Position numbers and translations under genes: made by a program. A DNA stretch of 64,000 nt, taken from assembly GCA_002110465.1 (NCBI GenBank), contig NEED01000081.1:124001-188000 (forward strand). The letters run 5' to 3'. This stretch comes from an unicellular cyanobacterium SU2 (GTDB lineage: Bacteria > Cyanobacteriota > Cyanobacteriia > Cyanobacteriales > Microcystaceae). The notes under the pieces are model-generated. The model was not told where the DNA came from. It was given only the letters and a program-made list of their open reading frames with translations, and made no database searches. Below, one piece after another: positions 8,975 to 17,715 of the stretch (position 1 is its first letter; each line of letters starts with the position of its first letter).

Positions 8975-9003
8975 TATTTTACTTTTGGCTGGCTTGTTTG
9001 TCA
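8975..9003 (-). promoter_or_regulatory. Consensus-like sigma-70 promoter, minus strand
   Basis: On the minus strand TTGACA (9003-8998) is followed after exactly 17 bases by TAAAAT (8980-8975). The -35 box overlaps the arm of the hairpin at 9000-9033. It points toward the 54-codon frame at 8588-8752, leaving a leader of about 215 bases. The match is strong by sequence; activity is inferred. Confidence 0.5.
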
Positions 9004-9136
9004 ATTGTCGGGGCATCGAACCCCTCAATTGACCGCCTCTCCCGTCGAAGACGCGCGGACTCGAAGAGCGACGAAGTCTAGCACCCCGATGCTGATTCTC
9101 AAGACAGCACGGGGCTTCTCGGCGTTAAGCTAAATC
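8999..9136 (+). repeat. Structured repeat, copy A
   Basis: Two hairpins in a row. The first (9000-9033) has arms GTCAATTG/CAATTGAC and an inner GGGG/CCCC around CATCGAA. The second (9084-9114) pairs CCCCGATGCTG with CAGCACGGGG. They are joined by CGCCTCTC and followed by GCTTCTCGGC. The same order of parts recurs at 16099-16245. Copy A carries about 40 extra bases rich in CGAAG between the hairpins. It may be part of a decayed IS200/IS605-type element or another mobile RNA-coding unit. Confidence 0.6.
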
Positions 9137-9163
9137 TACTTAATTTGTCTTCAAAGGAAAAAC

Positions 9164-11284
9164 TTATGAGTGAGGCTCTCCAAATAATACCAAAGAACAA
9201 GTGAGTTTTTTCAATAATTCTGTCGTTAAATCACTAACCCCTAACCCCCCTGCGGTTCGACGGCGAAATGAACGCAAAATTACTAAATCAAAGGCACTAG
9301 AAGCACGAAGAATTACCTTAGCCACATCATCATGGGAGATGACTTTAATTTTACATTTAACCGATAATCCACTTTGATCGATAACTTGGGTTAATTCCTG
9401 TCTAAAGAGGGCAATTTGTACCGCCGAAGAAGAGCGATCGCAAACGTGGAGTAACGTCACCGATGCTTGATTAGCATTGGCAAATAATTGGGCAAACTCG
9501 ATCACATTAATGGTGGCAGGACTCAGATTTTTCACGGGAACCAGCAAGCGATGAAGATTATCAGGTTGATCTAAAAGACGCATCACTGCCACAGGACAAT
9601 GAGACGACCAAAATACACTATCAATAACATTGCCAAATAACCGCGCCCGTAACCCCGTATTCTCACTCCACCCCATAATAATTAAACTGGCATCCTGTTC
9701 TCTGGCAGTGCGACTGATCCCATGAGCCACATCATCATCAATGCGGATGATGGGTTCAGCTTCTACTTGAAACTCCTGACTAATTTCTAAGGCGCGATTG
9801 AGTAAGGTTTGACTGCGTCTAAGGTTACTGTTTAATTGGGCATCATCCATATGAACATAGGCTGAGGCAATAGACACCGGAACAATAATTCCTGATTCAT
9901 GACGGGCTAATAAGGCTCCCATGGCAATTAAATCTCGTTGGGTGCGAGGATTATAAATAGGAATAACCACCGTAAACGGAGCAAAAGACATTTCTGATTG
10001 CAACTGAGGTAACCATTCGTCTAAACTGGTTTCTTCTAGTTCCGAATCTAATTCTCTAGAGGTTGTGGGTAAGGGGATTTTTTTGCCAAATTGTGCCGTT
10101 AAAATCGGTCCTAAGATTGAAGTGACTAACATTAAAACAATCACTGTATTAAACACTGCCTCATTAATCAATCCTTCCCCAGCCACATTTTTAGCTTCAT
10201 AAGCAGCTAAGGCCGCAGCTAAAGTAGCAGCCACTTGGGGTAAGGATAAAGACCACATCGTCAGTCCTTCGTGCCAACTATAGCGATAAAGGACTTTAGC
10301 AGTTAAGGCCGCCAAAAGTTTAGCCACAATTAAGCCGCCAACAATACCAATAACTAAGGGGAATTCTAATTGAATGGTGTTAATAAAAGCAGGAATATCC
10401 AATAACAAGCCCATTCCCACGAAGAAAAAGGGAATAAACAGGGTTCCCCCTACAAATTCAACTTTTTCTTTAACCGGCCCATCTCCCACCACGTCGTTCA
10501 CCGCTAACCCCGCTAAAAATGCCCCGACAATTTTATCAACGTTGATAGCTTGCGCCCCTACTGAAGCCAGAAATACCGCTAATAACACGAATAAAAATTG
10601 ATTACTTTCTTCATCCCCTGTACGACGAAAATATTCCTGTCCTACCCAATCTAAGCCAAATAAGACGGCCGTTGCGTAAATAGCTAAGGACAACAGTTGA
10701 ATGACAAGACTCGTTGTCGAAAATTCTCCCCCGTGAATGGAAACACAGATAGCTAAGATTAACAAGGCAGCAATATCCGTGAAAATGGTTGCCCCAATTG
10801 TGACCATCACTGATTCATTTTTGACAATTCCTAGCCGTTGTACGATGGGAAATCCTAATAAGGTGTGAGAGGCTAACAAAGAACCAATTAAAATCGAAGA
10901 ATTCCAACCAAAACCAAAATATCGCCCCACTAAAGACCCTAAAAGTAAGGGAATAAAAAAGGTCATTGCCCCAAACCCAAGGGAACGATCTTTGTTTTTG
11001 CGAAATTCCCCCATGTCGATTTCTAGACCGGCCACAAACATTAAATAAATTTTGCCAATGTCTGAAAAGAGTTTAATGCTTTCAGAGTCGGCATCGAGAA
11101 ACTTGAGGCCATTTTCTCCTAAGATGACGCCGGCAAACAACAGCCCAACTAATCCAGGAAGTCGTAATTTCTCAAAAATGGGTGGTAGGGTCAAAACTAC
11201 CAGCAAAAGAATGGTAAATGACACTAAGGGATTGTTAGAAATGACTGATAAGTTGTTAATCATTGTTAACTTATAAATGAGCAT
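9164..11284 (-). CDS. CPA2-type cation/proton antiporter with C-terminal USP domains
   Basis: The 706-residue protein has about 12 membrane segments in its first 400 residues, with the antiporter signatures LPGLVGLLFAGVILG and VGAFLAGLAVND. It continues into a long soluble tail with two universal-stress-protein-like units: one around residues 430-560 containing SLIIMGWSENTGLRARLFGN, and a second to the end (LLVPVKNLSPATINVIEFAQ). Such proteins exchange sodium or potassium for protons across the membrane; the USP tail probably senses nucleotide or energy state. It is followed on the same strand by a PsiE-like gene and bicA, which needs a sodium gradient. The ion is not proven by sequence. Confidence 0.92.
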   Translation of the reverse strand: MLIYKLTMINNLSVISNNPLVSFTILLLVVLTLPPIFEKLRLPGLVGLLFAGVILGENGLKFLDADSESIKLFSDIGKIYLMFVAGLEIDMGEFRKNKDRSLGFGAMTFFIPLLLGSLVGRYFGFGWNSSILIGSLLASHTLLGFPIVQRLGIVKNESVMVTIGATIFTDIAALLILAICVSIHGGEFSTTSLVIQLLSLAIYATAVLFGLDWVGQEYFRRTGDEESNQFLFVLLAVFLASVGAQAINVDKIVGAFLAGLAVNDVVGDGPVKEKVEFVGGTLFIPFFFVGMGLLLDIPAFINTIQLEFPLVIGIVGGLIVAKLLAALTAKVLYRYSWHEGLTMWSLSLPQVAATLAAALAAYEAKNVAGEGLINEAVFNTVIVLMLVTSILGPILTAQFGKKIPLPTTSRELDSELEETSLDEWLPQLQSEMSFAPFTVVIPIYNPRTQRDLIAMGALLARHESGIIVPVSIASAYVHMDDAQLNSNLRRSQTLLNRALEISQEFQVEAEPIIRIDDDVAHGISRTAREQDASLIIMGWSENTGLRARLFGNVIDSVFWSSHCPVAVMRLLDQPDNLHRLLVPVKNLSPATINVIEFAQLFANANQASVTLLHVCDRSSSAVQIALFRQELTQVIDQSGLSVKCKIKVISHDDVAKVILRASSAFDLVILRSFRRRTAGGLGVSDLTTELLKKLTCSLVLFGEPHS

Positions 11285-11388
11285 TGTAAATGCACAACAG
11301 CTTAGTGAATCCCCAATTTTAGGTCAATTTTAAGCAGGTGCAAGTTCACAGGATCATCTTAAATAGTTTCTATCATCAGAATAGTATT

Positions 11389-11838
11389 TTATTTATGATT
11401 ATGATTTATTTTGCGAATTAACCAATAACTGATAGAAAGACCTAAACTAGCAGCAGCTAATGCTAATAAATCTGACTTTTCATATTTAACGGGATCAAAA
11501 ATGATGATTTTTCGAGCAACGGCAATTAAGGCAGTTACCACCACTAATTCCACTTGAACAATATGCTTTCTCAGATAAGCAGTAATATTCTCTAATAGTT
11601 CTAAAGCTATCAAAATATTGAGAAATAAACCAAAAATTTCAATGAGCGTTTGACCAAAAAAGCCAACAGGTTCTCTAGTAAATAAGTCTTGTGAGAGAAC
11701 AAGAACAAGGTCAGAAAGTGAAACAAAAATAACAATAATTAAAGCAATAGATAAAACTTTAGAGACAATATTCTCGATCAAGTGAATAAATTTTAAGAAA
11801 TTTTCATCTTTAAACATTTTTATAAATTTTTTCATCAT
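11389..11838 (-). CDS. PsiE-like membrane protein
   Basis: A 149-residue protein with four predicted membrane helices. The segment LNILIALELLENITAYLR followed by VELVVVTALIAVARKIIIFD is characteristic of the phosphate-starvation-inducible PsiE family. Its molecular role is not established in any organism I can name with certainty. Two adjacent ATG codons start the frame at 11838. It sits between bicA and the antiporter gene on the same strand, about 160 and 100 bases apart, so co-transcription is possible. No Pho-box-like sequence was recognised upstream. Confidence 0.85.
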   Translation of the reverse strand: MMKKFIKMFKDENFLKFIHLIENIVSKVLSIALIIVIFVSLSDLVLVLSQDLFTREPVGFFGQTLIEIFGLFLNILIALELLENITAYLRKHIVQVELVVVTALIAVARKIIIFDPVKYEKSDLLALAAASLGLSISYWLIRKINHNHK

Positions 11839-11998
11839 CTAAAACTTGTTGGTTAACGAAAGAAGCTATTACCGTTAAAAAAATCCCCAATAATATTGAG
11901 GATATTTGTAAGCATCTAATTGTATCGTAAAAAAGTCCCAAGAGGAAAAGAAACCATAAAATAATCAATTTTCTATCCTCTTATCTTGCCTCCACGAA

Positions 11999-13777
11999 TT
12001 AATCTGGTTTAATGGAGCGATCGCTTGAGGAAACTTGTGAACTAAAAGTAGAATCATCTGTGATAGAAGATTGATTATCTGTAAACTGACTCTCACTTGC
12101 ATTCATCTGTTCATTAATTTCTTGAAGTGTAGCACCATTGAGTTTAGCAACCGCAAGATGTAAGGCAGCAACTCGACTATCAAAGCGATTTTGTAGAGGA
12201 ATACGCTGAAAGATATCAAACTTTTGTAACCGTTCTTTAATCTTAATATTAGCCCCAACGATGTATACTTCCATTGATTTATTCGTGGCTTCATCGATCA
12301 TCTTTTCAATGGCCAAAGTTGCCGTGACTCCCAACAACGGAACCCCACTTAAATCAATAATTAGAGCATCATAATTATCGAGAATTGCCTGTCGTTGAGT
12401 AATTGCTTTGGCTGCCCCAAAACTCATCGGACCACTCAAATCTAAGAGCATGATTCGTCCGTTGGCTTCTTCCATAAAGTGCTTACTGATATCACATGAT
12501 AGGGTCTCATCATCAGGGGCATCAATGGCTTTAACCCGATCAGATTGAATATCTGCTAAGCGTTGAATGGTTAAAACATTAGCCACAAATACTCCAAGAC
12601 CAACCGCCGTAATCAAGTCATAAAAGACAGTGAGCAGCATTACCCCATACATGATAGATGCGGCTTTAATCGAAAGTTTATGAGCGCGTTTTAAGAATTT
12701 CCAGTCAATAATATCAATCCCCACCTTCAGAGCAATCCCCGCTAACACAGCTAGGGGAATATTCTTGGTTAAAGGGGCAGCCCAAAGTACCACAATGAGC
12801 AAAATAAAAGCTCGACTCAATCCAGATAAGGCAGTCCGTCCCCCTGCTTGGATATTAACCACTGTTCCCATGGTAGCCCCTGCCCCAGGAAGTCCCCCAC
12901 ACAACCCAGAAACTAAGTTACCAATTCCTTGACCGATTAACTCTTTATCAGAGTTATGGTGAGTTTGGGTTAAGCTATCAGCAATCACGGAGGTTAATAA
13001 GGCATCAATACAACCAAGCATTCCTAAAACAAGACCATCAACTAACATTTCATTAAGTTGGTCGATAGAAAAGACAGGAAGATGTAACTGAGGAAGTCCG
13101 GTCGGAATTTCACCAATGATACGGATATCCGTTCCCGATAAAAAGAAAACCGCAATTAACGTTCCTGCTACGAGGGCGATTAATTGGGGGGGAACAAACT
13201 TTTTAAGTCGAGAAGGCATCAGGTAGAGAATAGCTACTGTTAGCAATCCTAAACCTGTTTCAGCAGGGCTGAGGGTGGTGATAAAATTGGGTAACGCTTT
13301 TAAAGCCCCAATGACTCCTCCTCCAGGGTTAGCATGGCCGAGAAACGGTCCAATTTGAAGAATAATCAGAATTAGTCCAATCCCTGACATGAACCCTGAA
13401 ATTACTGTATAGGGCATTAGGGTGACATATTTCCCTAACTTTAATAACCCGAAGATGATCTGAAAAATCCCCGCTAACATGACAACGGTAAACGCCATGG
13501 CTAGACCATTTTCTGGGTTTTGTGCCACCAGTGTCGTTACAACGGCAGTCATCACTACAGTCATCGGTCCGGTGGGTTCAGAAATTAAGGTAGGGGTTCC
13601 GCCAAATAGGGCGGCAAAAAATCCGATTAGCACTGCCCCCCAGAGTCCAGCGATCGCTCCTGCACCAGAAGCCACCCCGAAAGCCAAAGCCATTGGAAGA
13701 GCAATTACAGCAGCAGTAATTCCACCAAAGAGATCCCCCTGTAAGTTCCGAAAATGTATACGGTTAGTAATTTGCAT
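11999..13777 (-). CDS. bicA: SulP-family sodium-dependent bicarbonate transporter BicA
   Basis: The 592-residue sequence matches cyanobacterial BicA from the first residue: MQITNRIHFRNLQGDLFGG, then GGTPTLISEPTGPMTVV and PGAGATMGTVVNIQAGGRTA. The membrane part (to about residue 400) has the SulP fold; the C-terminus (about 435-550) is a STAS domain with IMLLDLSGPMSFGAAKAI and ALIIDLSGVPLLGVTATLAI. BicA takes up bicarbonate with sodium at the cytoplasmic membrane and feeds the carbon-concentrating mechanism. The last 40 residues are serine-rich and disordered. The gene leads a minus-strand series with the PsiE-like and antiporter genes. Other SulP proteins carry sulfate, but similarity to BicA is extensive. 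Confidence 0.95.
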   Translation of the reverse strand: MQITNRIHFRNLQGDLFGGITAAVIALPMALAFGVASGAGAIAGLWGAVLIGFFAALFGGTPTLISEPTGPMTVVMTAVVTTLVAQNPENGLAMAFTVVMLAGIFQIIFGLLKLGKYVTLMPYTVISGFMSGIGLILIILQIGPFLGHANPGGGVIGALKALPNFITTLSPAETGLGLLTVAILYLMPSRLKKFVPPQLIALVAGTLIAVFFLSGTDIRIIGEIPTGLPQLHLPVFSIDQLNEMLVDGLVLGMLGCIDALLTSVIADSLTQTHHNSDKELIGQGIGNLVSGLCGGLPGAGATMGTVVNIQAGGRTALSGLSRAFILLIVVLWAAPLTKNIPLAVLAGIALKVGIDIIDWKFLKRAHKLSIKAASIMYGVMLLTVFYDLITAVGLGVFVANVLTIQRLADIQSDRVKAIDAPDDETLSCDISKHFMEEANGRIMLLDLSGPMSFGAAKAITQRQAILDNYDALIIDLSGVPLLGVTATLAIEKMIDEATNKSMEVYIVGANIKIKERLQKFDIFQRIPLQNRFDSRVAALHLAVAKLNGATLQEINEQMNASESQFTDNQSSITDDSTFSSQVSSSDRSIKPD

Positions 13778-14364
13778 AATTTAACGTTAATTATCTTCCT
13801 ACAATGATTATATAGATTCCAGTGTTTATATTCTTGTGTTTACGTTGATGTAAACTTCTGAATTTCCTTTTGTTATCGTTTGCTATTCAAGGCTATAGTC
13901 ATAGGAAAAGGACTTATTTTTTCTCCTAAACGCCTAGCATAAAGCCGGTAATCAAAGCTTATTATAACCTTAGTGTAAACCAAGCCACTCCGTTAATGCT
14001 TTGACTTAACTGATACTAAATCTAGTTGGTGACAGCCTTTCGTTTAAGATTACCATGCCCTAGTAGAAAATTGTTACGTCTTAGAAAGCCCTCCTGTAGA
14101 AAAGCTATGTTCTCAAACAGAATAGTATGAAAGTTTTTAAAGAAAGTTCTCAAGACTCCCCTTATATCCCATATGTCTTGTATTCCGTTATTTATTATTT
14201 GTCATGTAACTCTTAGTTGATTTTCATCTTCTACTCAGGTTTGTAAACTTTTATAGGAAGAGTCAAACAAATAAAGATCAGCAAAATCGGTTAATTTTTG
14301 AAAAGCTAAGCGGTTATCTGTTAATTCTGTGATCTCTGTTTTATCAACTTTGTGAGGTTTAAAG
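13778..14364. other. Divergent intergenic region between bicA and the thioredoxin gene
   Basis: About 590 bases with no convincing gene. It must contain the promoters for bicA (minus strand) and for the secreted thioredoxin (plus strand). A plus-strand leader of about 150 bases is overlapped by a spurious minus-strand frame over the thioredoxin start. No operator was recognised with confidence. Confidence 0.5.
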
Positions 14365-14904
14365 ATGTATAAATCATCAACATTATGGCTCAGTCTATGT
14401 CTCAGTAGTTTAGTAATGACAGTTTCTCTTGTGGCTGGAACATCCGCTAGAACTTTTGCAACTCCTAATGAGGAAATCTCGCAGCTAAATGCTTGTGCAG
14501 GGAAAAATCCTTGCGCTTCGGCTAACCCCTGTGCCGGCAAGCAGGAAAATGTCGGAGGTCCTTTAGCCAGAAAACTTCAAGGAAAACCTGTTGTTGTTGA
14601 TATTTATGCCAGTTGGTGTTCTGCTTGTAAAAATATTGCACCCACCATGTCTGAACTTAAAGAAGAGTATGCTGGAAAAGCTCACTTTGTTGTTCTAGAT
14701 GTTAGTGATAAATCTAAAGCAGCCGAATCTGCCAGACAAGCGCGAGAGTTGGGTTTAAGCCGTTTCTTTGAGGCGAATAAGTCACAAACAGGTATGGTTG
14801 CCATTATAGATCCTGATACAGGCAATCTGTTAATACAACATCGTAATAATGCCAATAAGTCGGCTTATACATCTGTACTCAATTCTGCCCTTTCTCAAAA
14901 GTAA
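14365..14904 (+). CDS. Secreted thioredoxin-fold protein with cysteine-rich linker
   Basis: The 179-residue protein starts with a signal peptide (hydrophobic core LWLSLCLSSLVMTVSLVAG, then ATP). Next is a short cysteine-rich linker at about residues 43-60 (NACAGKNPCASANPCAGKQ) with two near-identical NPCA units. The thioredoxin domain follows, with the active site ASWCSACK at about residues 87-94. The protein should act on thiols outside the cytoplasm, in the periplasm or thylakoid lumen. The next gene encodes CcdA, which normally passes electrons to such proteins. The linker may bind a metal such as copper; that is inference. Length beyond the linker is usual for membrane-side thioredoxins. 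Confidence 0.9.
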   Translation: MYKSSTLWLSLCLSSLVMTVSLVAGTSARTFATPNEEISQLNACAGKNPCASANPCAGKQENVGGPLARKLQGKPVVVDIYASWCSACKNIAPTMSELKEEYAGKAHFVVLDVSDKSKAAESARQARELGLSRFFEANKSQTGMVAIIDPDTGNLLIQHRNNANKSAYTSVLNSALSQK

Positions 14905-15101
14905 TTCAACGTAATTCATTGATCAAAAAGTGTAATAGGCAATGGGTTTAACTCTGCCAGAAAATCGAGGGTTTTAGACTTCGTGTGCTTCAGAGCTTAA
15001 TGATTATCTTCGGTCAAGGGAATCAAAGACTATTTGTCATTTGACTATTCCCTATGGCCTATTTCCCTTTGCCTTTTCCTAGATGGTTTCAGGAGAACTT
15101 T

Positions 15102-15953
15102 ATGGTAAAAATTAAAGACATATCAAGAAAAATTTCAACTCCACGACGGTCTAAGATCTCAAAACAATGGTTGATTTACGGCGTATTAGGATTGCTTACT
15201 TTAATTGTCGTTATCACTTTGGGTTCGGTAATCAGCCATCCCATCGAACGAGTTATTTCCATCATGGAAAATAGCTACAAACAGTGGTTTGAGAACCAAA
15301 ATACATCTAATCCTTTTATTTTAATGATTTTAGCATTTTTAGGGGGATTATTAGCCAGTGTTTCTCCCTGTATCTTGGCATTACTGCCTGTAAATCTAAG
15401 CTATATTGGCACACTTAACATTAAATCTCGTTGGGATGCGTTTACAAAAGCGGGCTTATTTGTTCTAGGAGCCATCACCATATTAAGTCTATTTGGCTTA
15501 GTCTCCTCTTTCGCTGGAGCCGTTATGGTGGAGTACCGAGGCTACATTAATATTGTAGTCGGACTAATTATGGGCGTTATGGGGCTGTGGTTAATGGGGA
15601 TAGTTCAGTTGCCTTTACCACAGATGAACATCAATCTTCCTAATGCAGGTCCCTACGGCGTAGGTTTAACCTTTGCTTTAGTCAGTTCACCTTGTGCCAG
15701 CCCAGTGTTATTTGCCGTATTAGCAGCCGCAGCCGGAACGGGTTCTCAAATTCTAGGAACATTAACGATGGTTAGCTATGCCTTCGGTTATACCATGCTG
15801 ATTTTCTTGGCGAGTTTGTTTACAGCACTGGCAAAACAGAGTAAACAGTTGCTGAAGCATTCTGAGATCATTATTCGATTGGGCAGTGTAGCTTTGATGA
15901 TGACGGGAACATACTACTTATTTACAGGGACTCAGTGGTTTGTTGGTGGTTAA
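15102..15953 (+). CDS. ccdA: CcdA-type thiol-disulfide electron transporter
   Basis: This 283-residue membrane protein carries electrons from cytoplasmic thioredoxin across the membrane to extracytoplasmic thiol proteins, often for c-type cytochrome maturation. About seven membrane helices are visible. The two hallmark cysteines lie in FLGGLLASVSPCILALLPV and in LVSSPCASPVLFAVLAAAA, in helices 1 and 4 of the core. ATG 15102 is chosen because CAGGAGAA lies 7 bases upstream; an in-frame ATG at 15054 would add 16 residues. The N-terminal 30 residues are basic and precede an additional anchor helix. The adjacent secreted thioredoxin, about 200 bases upstream, is the likely partner. Confidence 0.92.
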   Translation: MVKIKDISRKISTPRRSKISKQWLIYGVLGLLTLIVVITLGSVISHPIERVISIMENSYKQWFENQNTSNPFILMILAFLGGLLASVSPCILALLPVNLSYIGTLNIKSRWDAFTKAGLFVLGAITILSLFGLVSSFAGAVMVEYRGYINIVVGLIMGVMGLWLMGIVQLPLPQMNINLPNAGPYGVGLTFALVSSPCASPVLFAVLAAAAGTGSQILGTLTMVSYAFGYTMLIFLASLFTALAKQSKQLLKHSEIIIRLGSVALMMTGTYYLFTGTQWFVGG

Positions 15954-16383
15954 ATTAATTGCGCGGTGATCGCGGGCAAGCTTCTCAATAGCAGTTTTCA
16001 GTTGGGTGTATCAATATTGAAGTAAAGTTGAGTGTACTTCGACAAGCTCAGTAACAGGGAAGTGTGGGAAGTTCAGAAGTAGCAATAGAATAATGACTTG
16101 TCAATTTTCAAGGCATCGAACCGTTCGGATTTTGGCGTGATCTCAGTCGAACTCTGACGCTCACGGAAGCCCCTCAATTGACTCGCCTCTCATCCCTGCG
16201 TTGTAACGATCACAACAGCGCAGGGCTTCTCGGCAAAAAGCTAACGATGAGAGTGTTAGTATGCTTTCCTTAATTAACTTGATACCTTATCGTAAATAAG
16301 AGACAGAGAACTATTTAAGGGGAGAAATGCTGACTATTGCCTCTTCTAACCCCCTAATTATGAAAGCTGAAGGAGATCCCATC
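15954..16383. other. Gene-poor stretch between ccdA and galE
   Basis: About 430 bases without a gene. It contains the second copy of the structured repeat (16099-16245) and, after it, the leader of galE. No tRNA-like or riboswitch-like structure was recognised. Confidence 0.5.
16099..16245 (+). repeat. Structured repeat, copy B
   Basis: It shares with copy A (8999-9136) the blocks GGCATCGAACC, CCCCTCAATTGAC, CGCCTCTC, a GC-rich hairpin and GCTTCTCGGC, in the same order and orientation. The second hairpin (16194-16225) pairs CCCTGCGTTGT with ACAACAGCGCAGGG. The loop of the first hairpin is interrupted by about 47 bases (16123-16169). Different insertions in the two copies suggest a decayed mobile unit with nested short repeats. 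Confidence 0.6.
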
Positions 16384-17388
16384 ATGACAAAACCTACGAT
16401 CTTAGTAACAGGAGGGGCAGGATATATCGGTTCCCATGCGGCACTTGCTCTACAACAGTCAGGATACAACGTGATTATCTTGGATAATCTAACTGAAGGA
16501 CATCCTGAATTAGTCAAAGAGGTATTGCAAGTTGAACTCATCGTAGGAGATACAAATGATCGCCTGTTACTCGATCAGCTTTTTTCTAACCATGATATTG
16601 CTGCTGTGATGCATTTTGCCGCTTACATTGCTGTTGGGGAATCAGTAACTAATCCTAGTCGCTATTATCGTAATAATGTGGTGGGAACCCTTACCCTATT
16701 AGAAGCGATGATCGCTGCTAACGTAAACAAGTTTGTTTTTTCTTCTACTTGCGCTATCTATGGAATGCCTCAAGAAATTCCGATGACAGAGAACCATCCT
16801 CAAGATCCCTTGAGTCCCTATGCAGCTAGTAAGGCGATGGTAGAACAAATCTTACGGGACTTTGATCGAGCCTATAATTTAAAATCCGTGGCTTTTCGCT
16901 ATTTTAATGCTTCAGGAGCCGATCCCAAGGGAAGGTTAGGAGAAGATCACCATCCCGAAACCCATTTAATTCCTTTGGCTTTATTAACCGCGTTGAAACA
17001 CAGAAAGTCTCTGTCTATTTTTGGCACAGATTATGATACCCCAGATGGAACAGCCGTTAGAGATTATATTCATGTTAATGATCTGGCCTCAGCCCATGTT
17101 TTAGGATTAGAATATCTCTTAAAAGGAGGAGACAGTAATGTTTTTAATTTAGGAAATGGTAATGGATTTTCTGTGCGGGAAGTGATTGAAACCGCTAAAA
17201 AAGTAACAGACATTGATTTTCCAGTTCAAGAGAGCGATCGCCGTGTAGGAGATCCACCTATTTTAGTGGGAAGTAGTGAAAAAGCCCAAACTACCCTAGG
17301 TTGGAAATCCCAATATTCAGACTTGGAAACGATTATTAATCATGCTTGGCTTTGGCATCAAAAACGTCATGGCAATTCAAATAAGTAA
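16384..17388 (+). CDS. galE: UDP-glucose 4-epimerase
   Basis: It interconverts UDP-glucose and UDP-galactose using bound NAD, supplying sugars for polysaccharide and galactolipid synthesis. The 334-residue protein has the NAD motif TGGAGYIGSH near residue 9, the catalytic FSSTCAIYG stretch, YAASK with the catalytic tyrosine and lysine, and FRYFNASGADP typical of GalE. ATG 16384 is chosen because AAGGAGAT precedes it; the upstream ATG at 16327 adds 19 residues unlike the family. Two small genes follow closely, so galE may lead a three-gene unit. Confidence 0.95.
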   Translation: MTKPTILVTGGAGYIGSHAALALQQSGYNVIILDNLTEGHPELVKEVLQVELIVGDTNDRLLLDQLFSNHDIAAVMHFAAYIAVGESVTNPSRYYRNNVVGTLTLLEAMIAANVNKFVFSSTCAIYGMPQEIPMTENHPQDPLSPYAASKAMVEQILRDFDRAYNLKSVAFRYFNASGADPKGRLGEDHHPETHLIPLALLTALKHRKSLSIFGTDYDTPDGTAVRDYIHVNDLASAHVLGLEYLLKGGDSNVFNLGNGNGFSVREVIETAKKVTDIDFPVQESDRRVGDPPILVGSSEKAQTTLGWKSQYSDLETIINHAWLWHQKRHGNSNK

Positions 17389-17428
17389 AATACAAGATCA
17401 ATCTAGACAATTAAAGAAATCTAAAATA

Positions 17429-17710
17429 ATGACTGATCAAACTGAGCAAATAGAAATCATTATTCAAAATATGGGGGAAGCTATAATTGCAACGACAAAT
17501 ACAGTAGAAACCTTAGCGGAAAAACTCAATGATATTTCTGATAAAATCCAACAACAAGAAAATCAAATTCAACAGCAAGGATATCAAATATTCGCTTTAA
17601 CTGAGGCGATACAAACCTTAGTAGATAGTCAAAGCCAATCTCAAGATCAGTTAACTCAACTCACCGACTTACTGCAAACCTTAGTAACAACTCTTAACTC
17701 TCCTAATTAG
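17429..17710 (+). CDS. Small coiled-coil protein of unknown function
   Basis: A 93-residue, glutamine-rich acidic protein with a long predicted coiled coil: heptad-like spacing of I, L and V from about residue 8 to the end, with repeated QQQxxQIQQQ units. No signal peptide and no cysteine. I start at ATG 17429; an ATG at 17369 inside the end of galE would add 20 residues. It ends 5 bases before the lipoprotein gene. It may be a scaffold or partner of that gene product; no family was recognised. Confidence 0.65.
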   Translation: MTDQTEQIEIIIQNMGEAIIATTNTVETLAEKLNDISDKIQQQENQIQQQGYQIFALTEAIQTLVDSQSQSQDQLTQLTDLLQTLVTTLNSPN

Positions 17711-17715
17711 TTGCA

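Noticed and set aside
9010-9035. tRNA T-arm-like TCGAACCCC
   Set aside because: No acceptor stem or anticodon arm can be placed around it; the bases are explained by the hairpin of the structured repeat.
14235-14540. 101-codon minus-strand frame over the thioredoxin start
   Set aside because: Overlaps the signal peptide and linker on the other strand and has no protein-like features.
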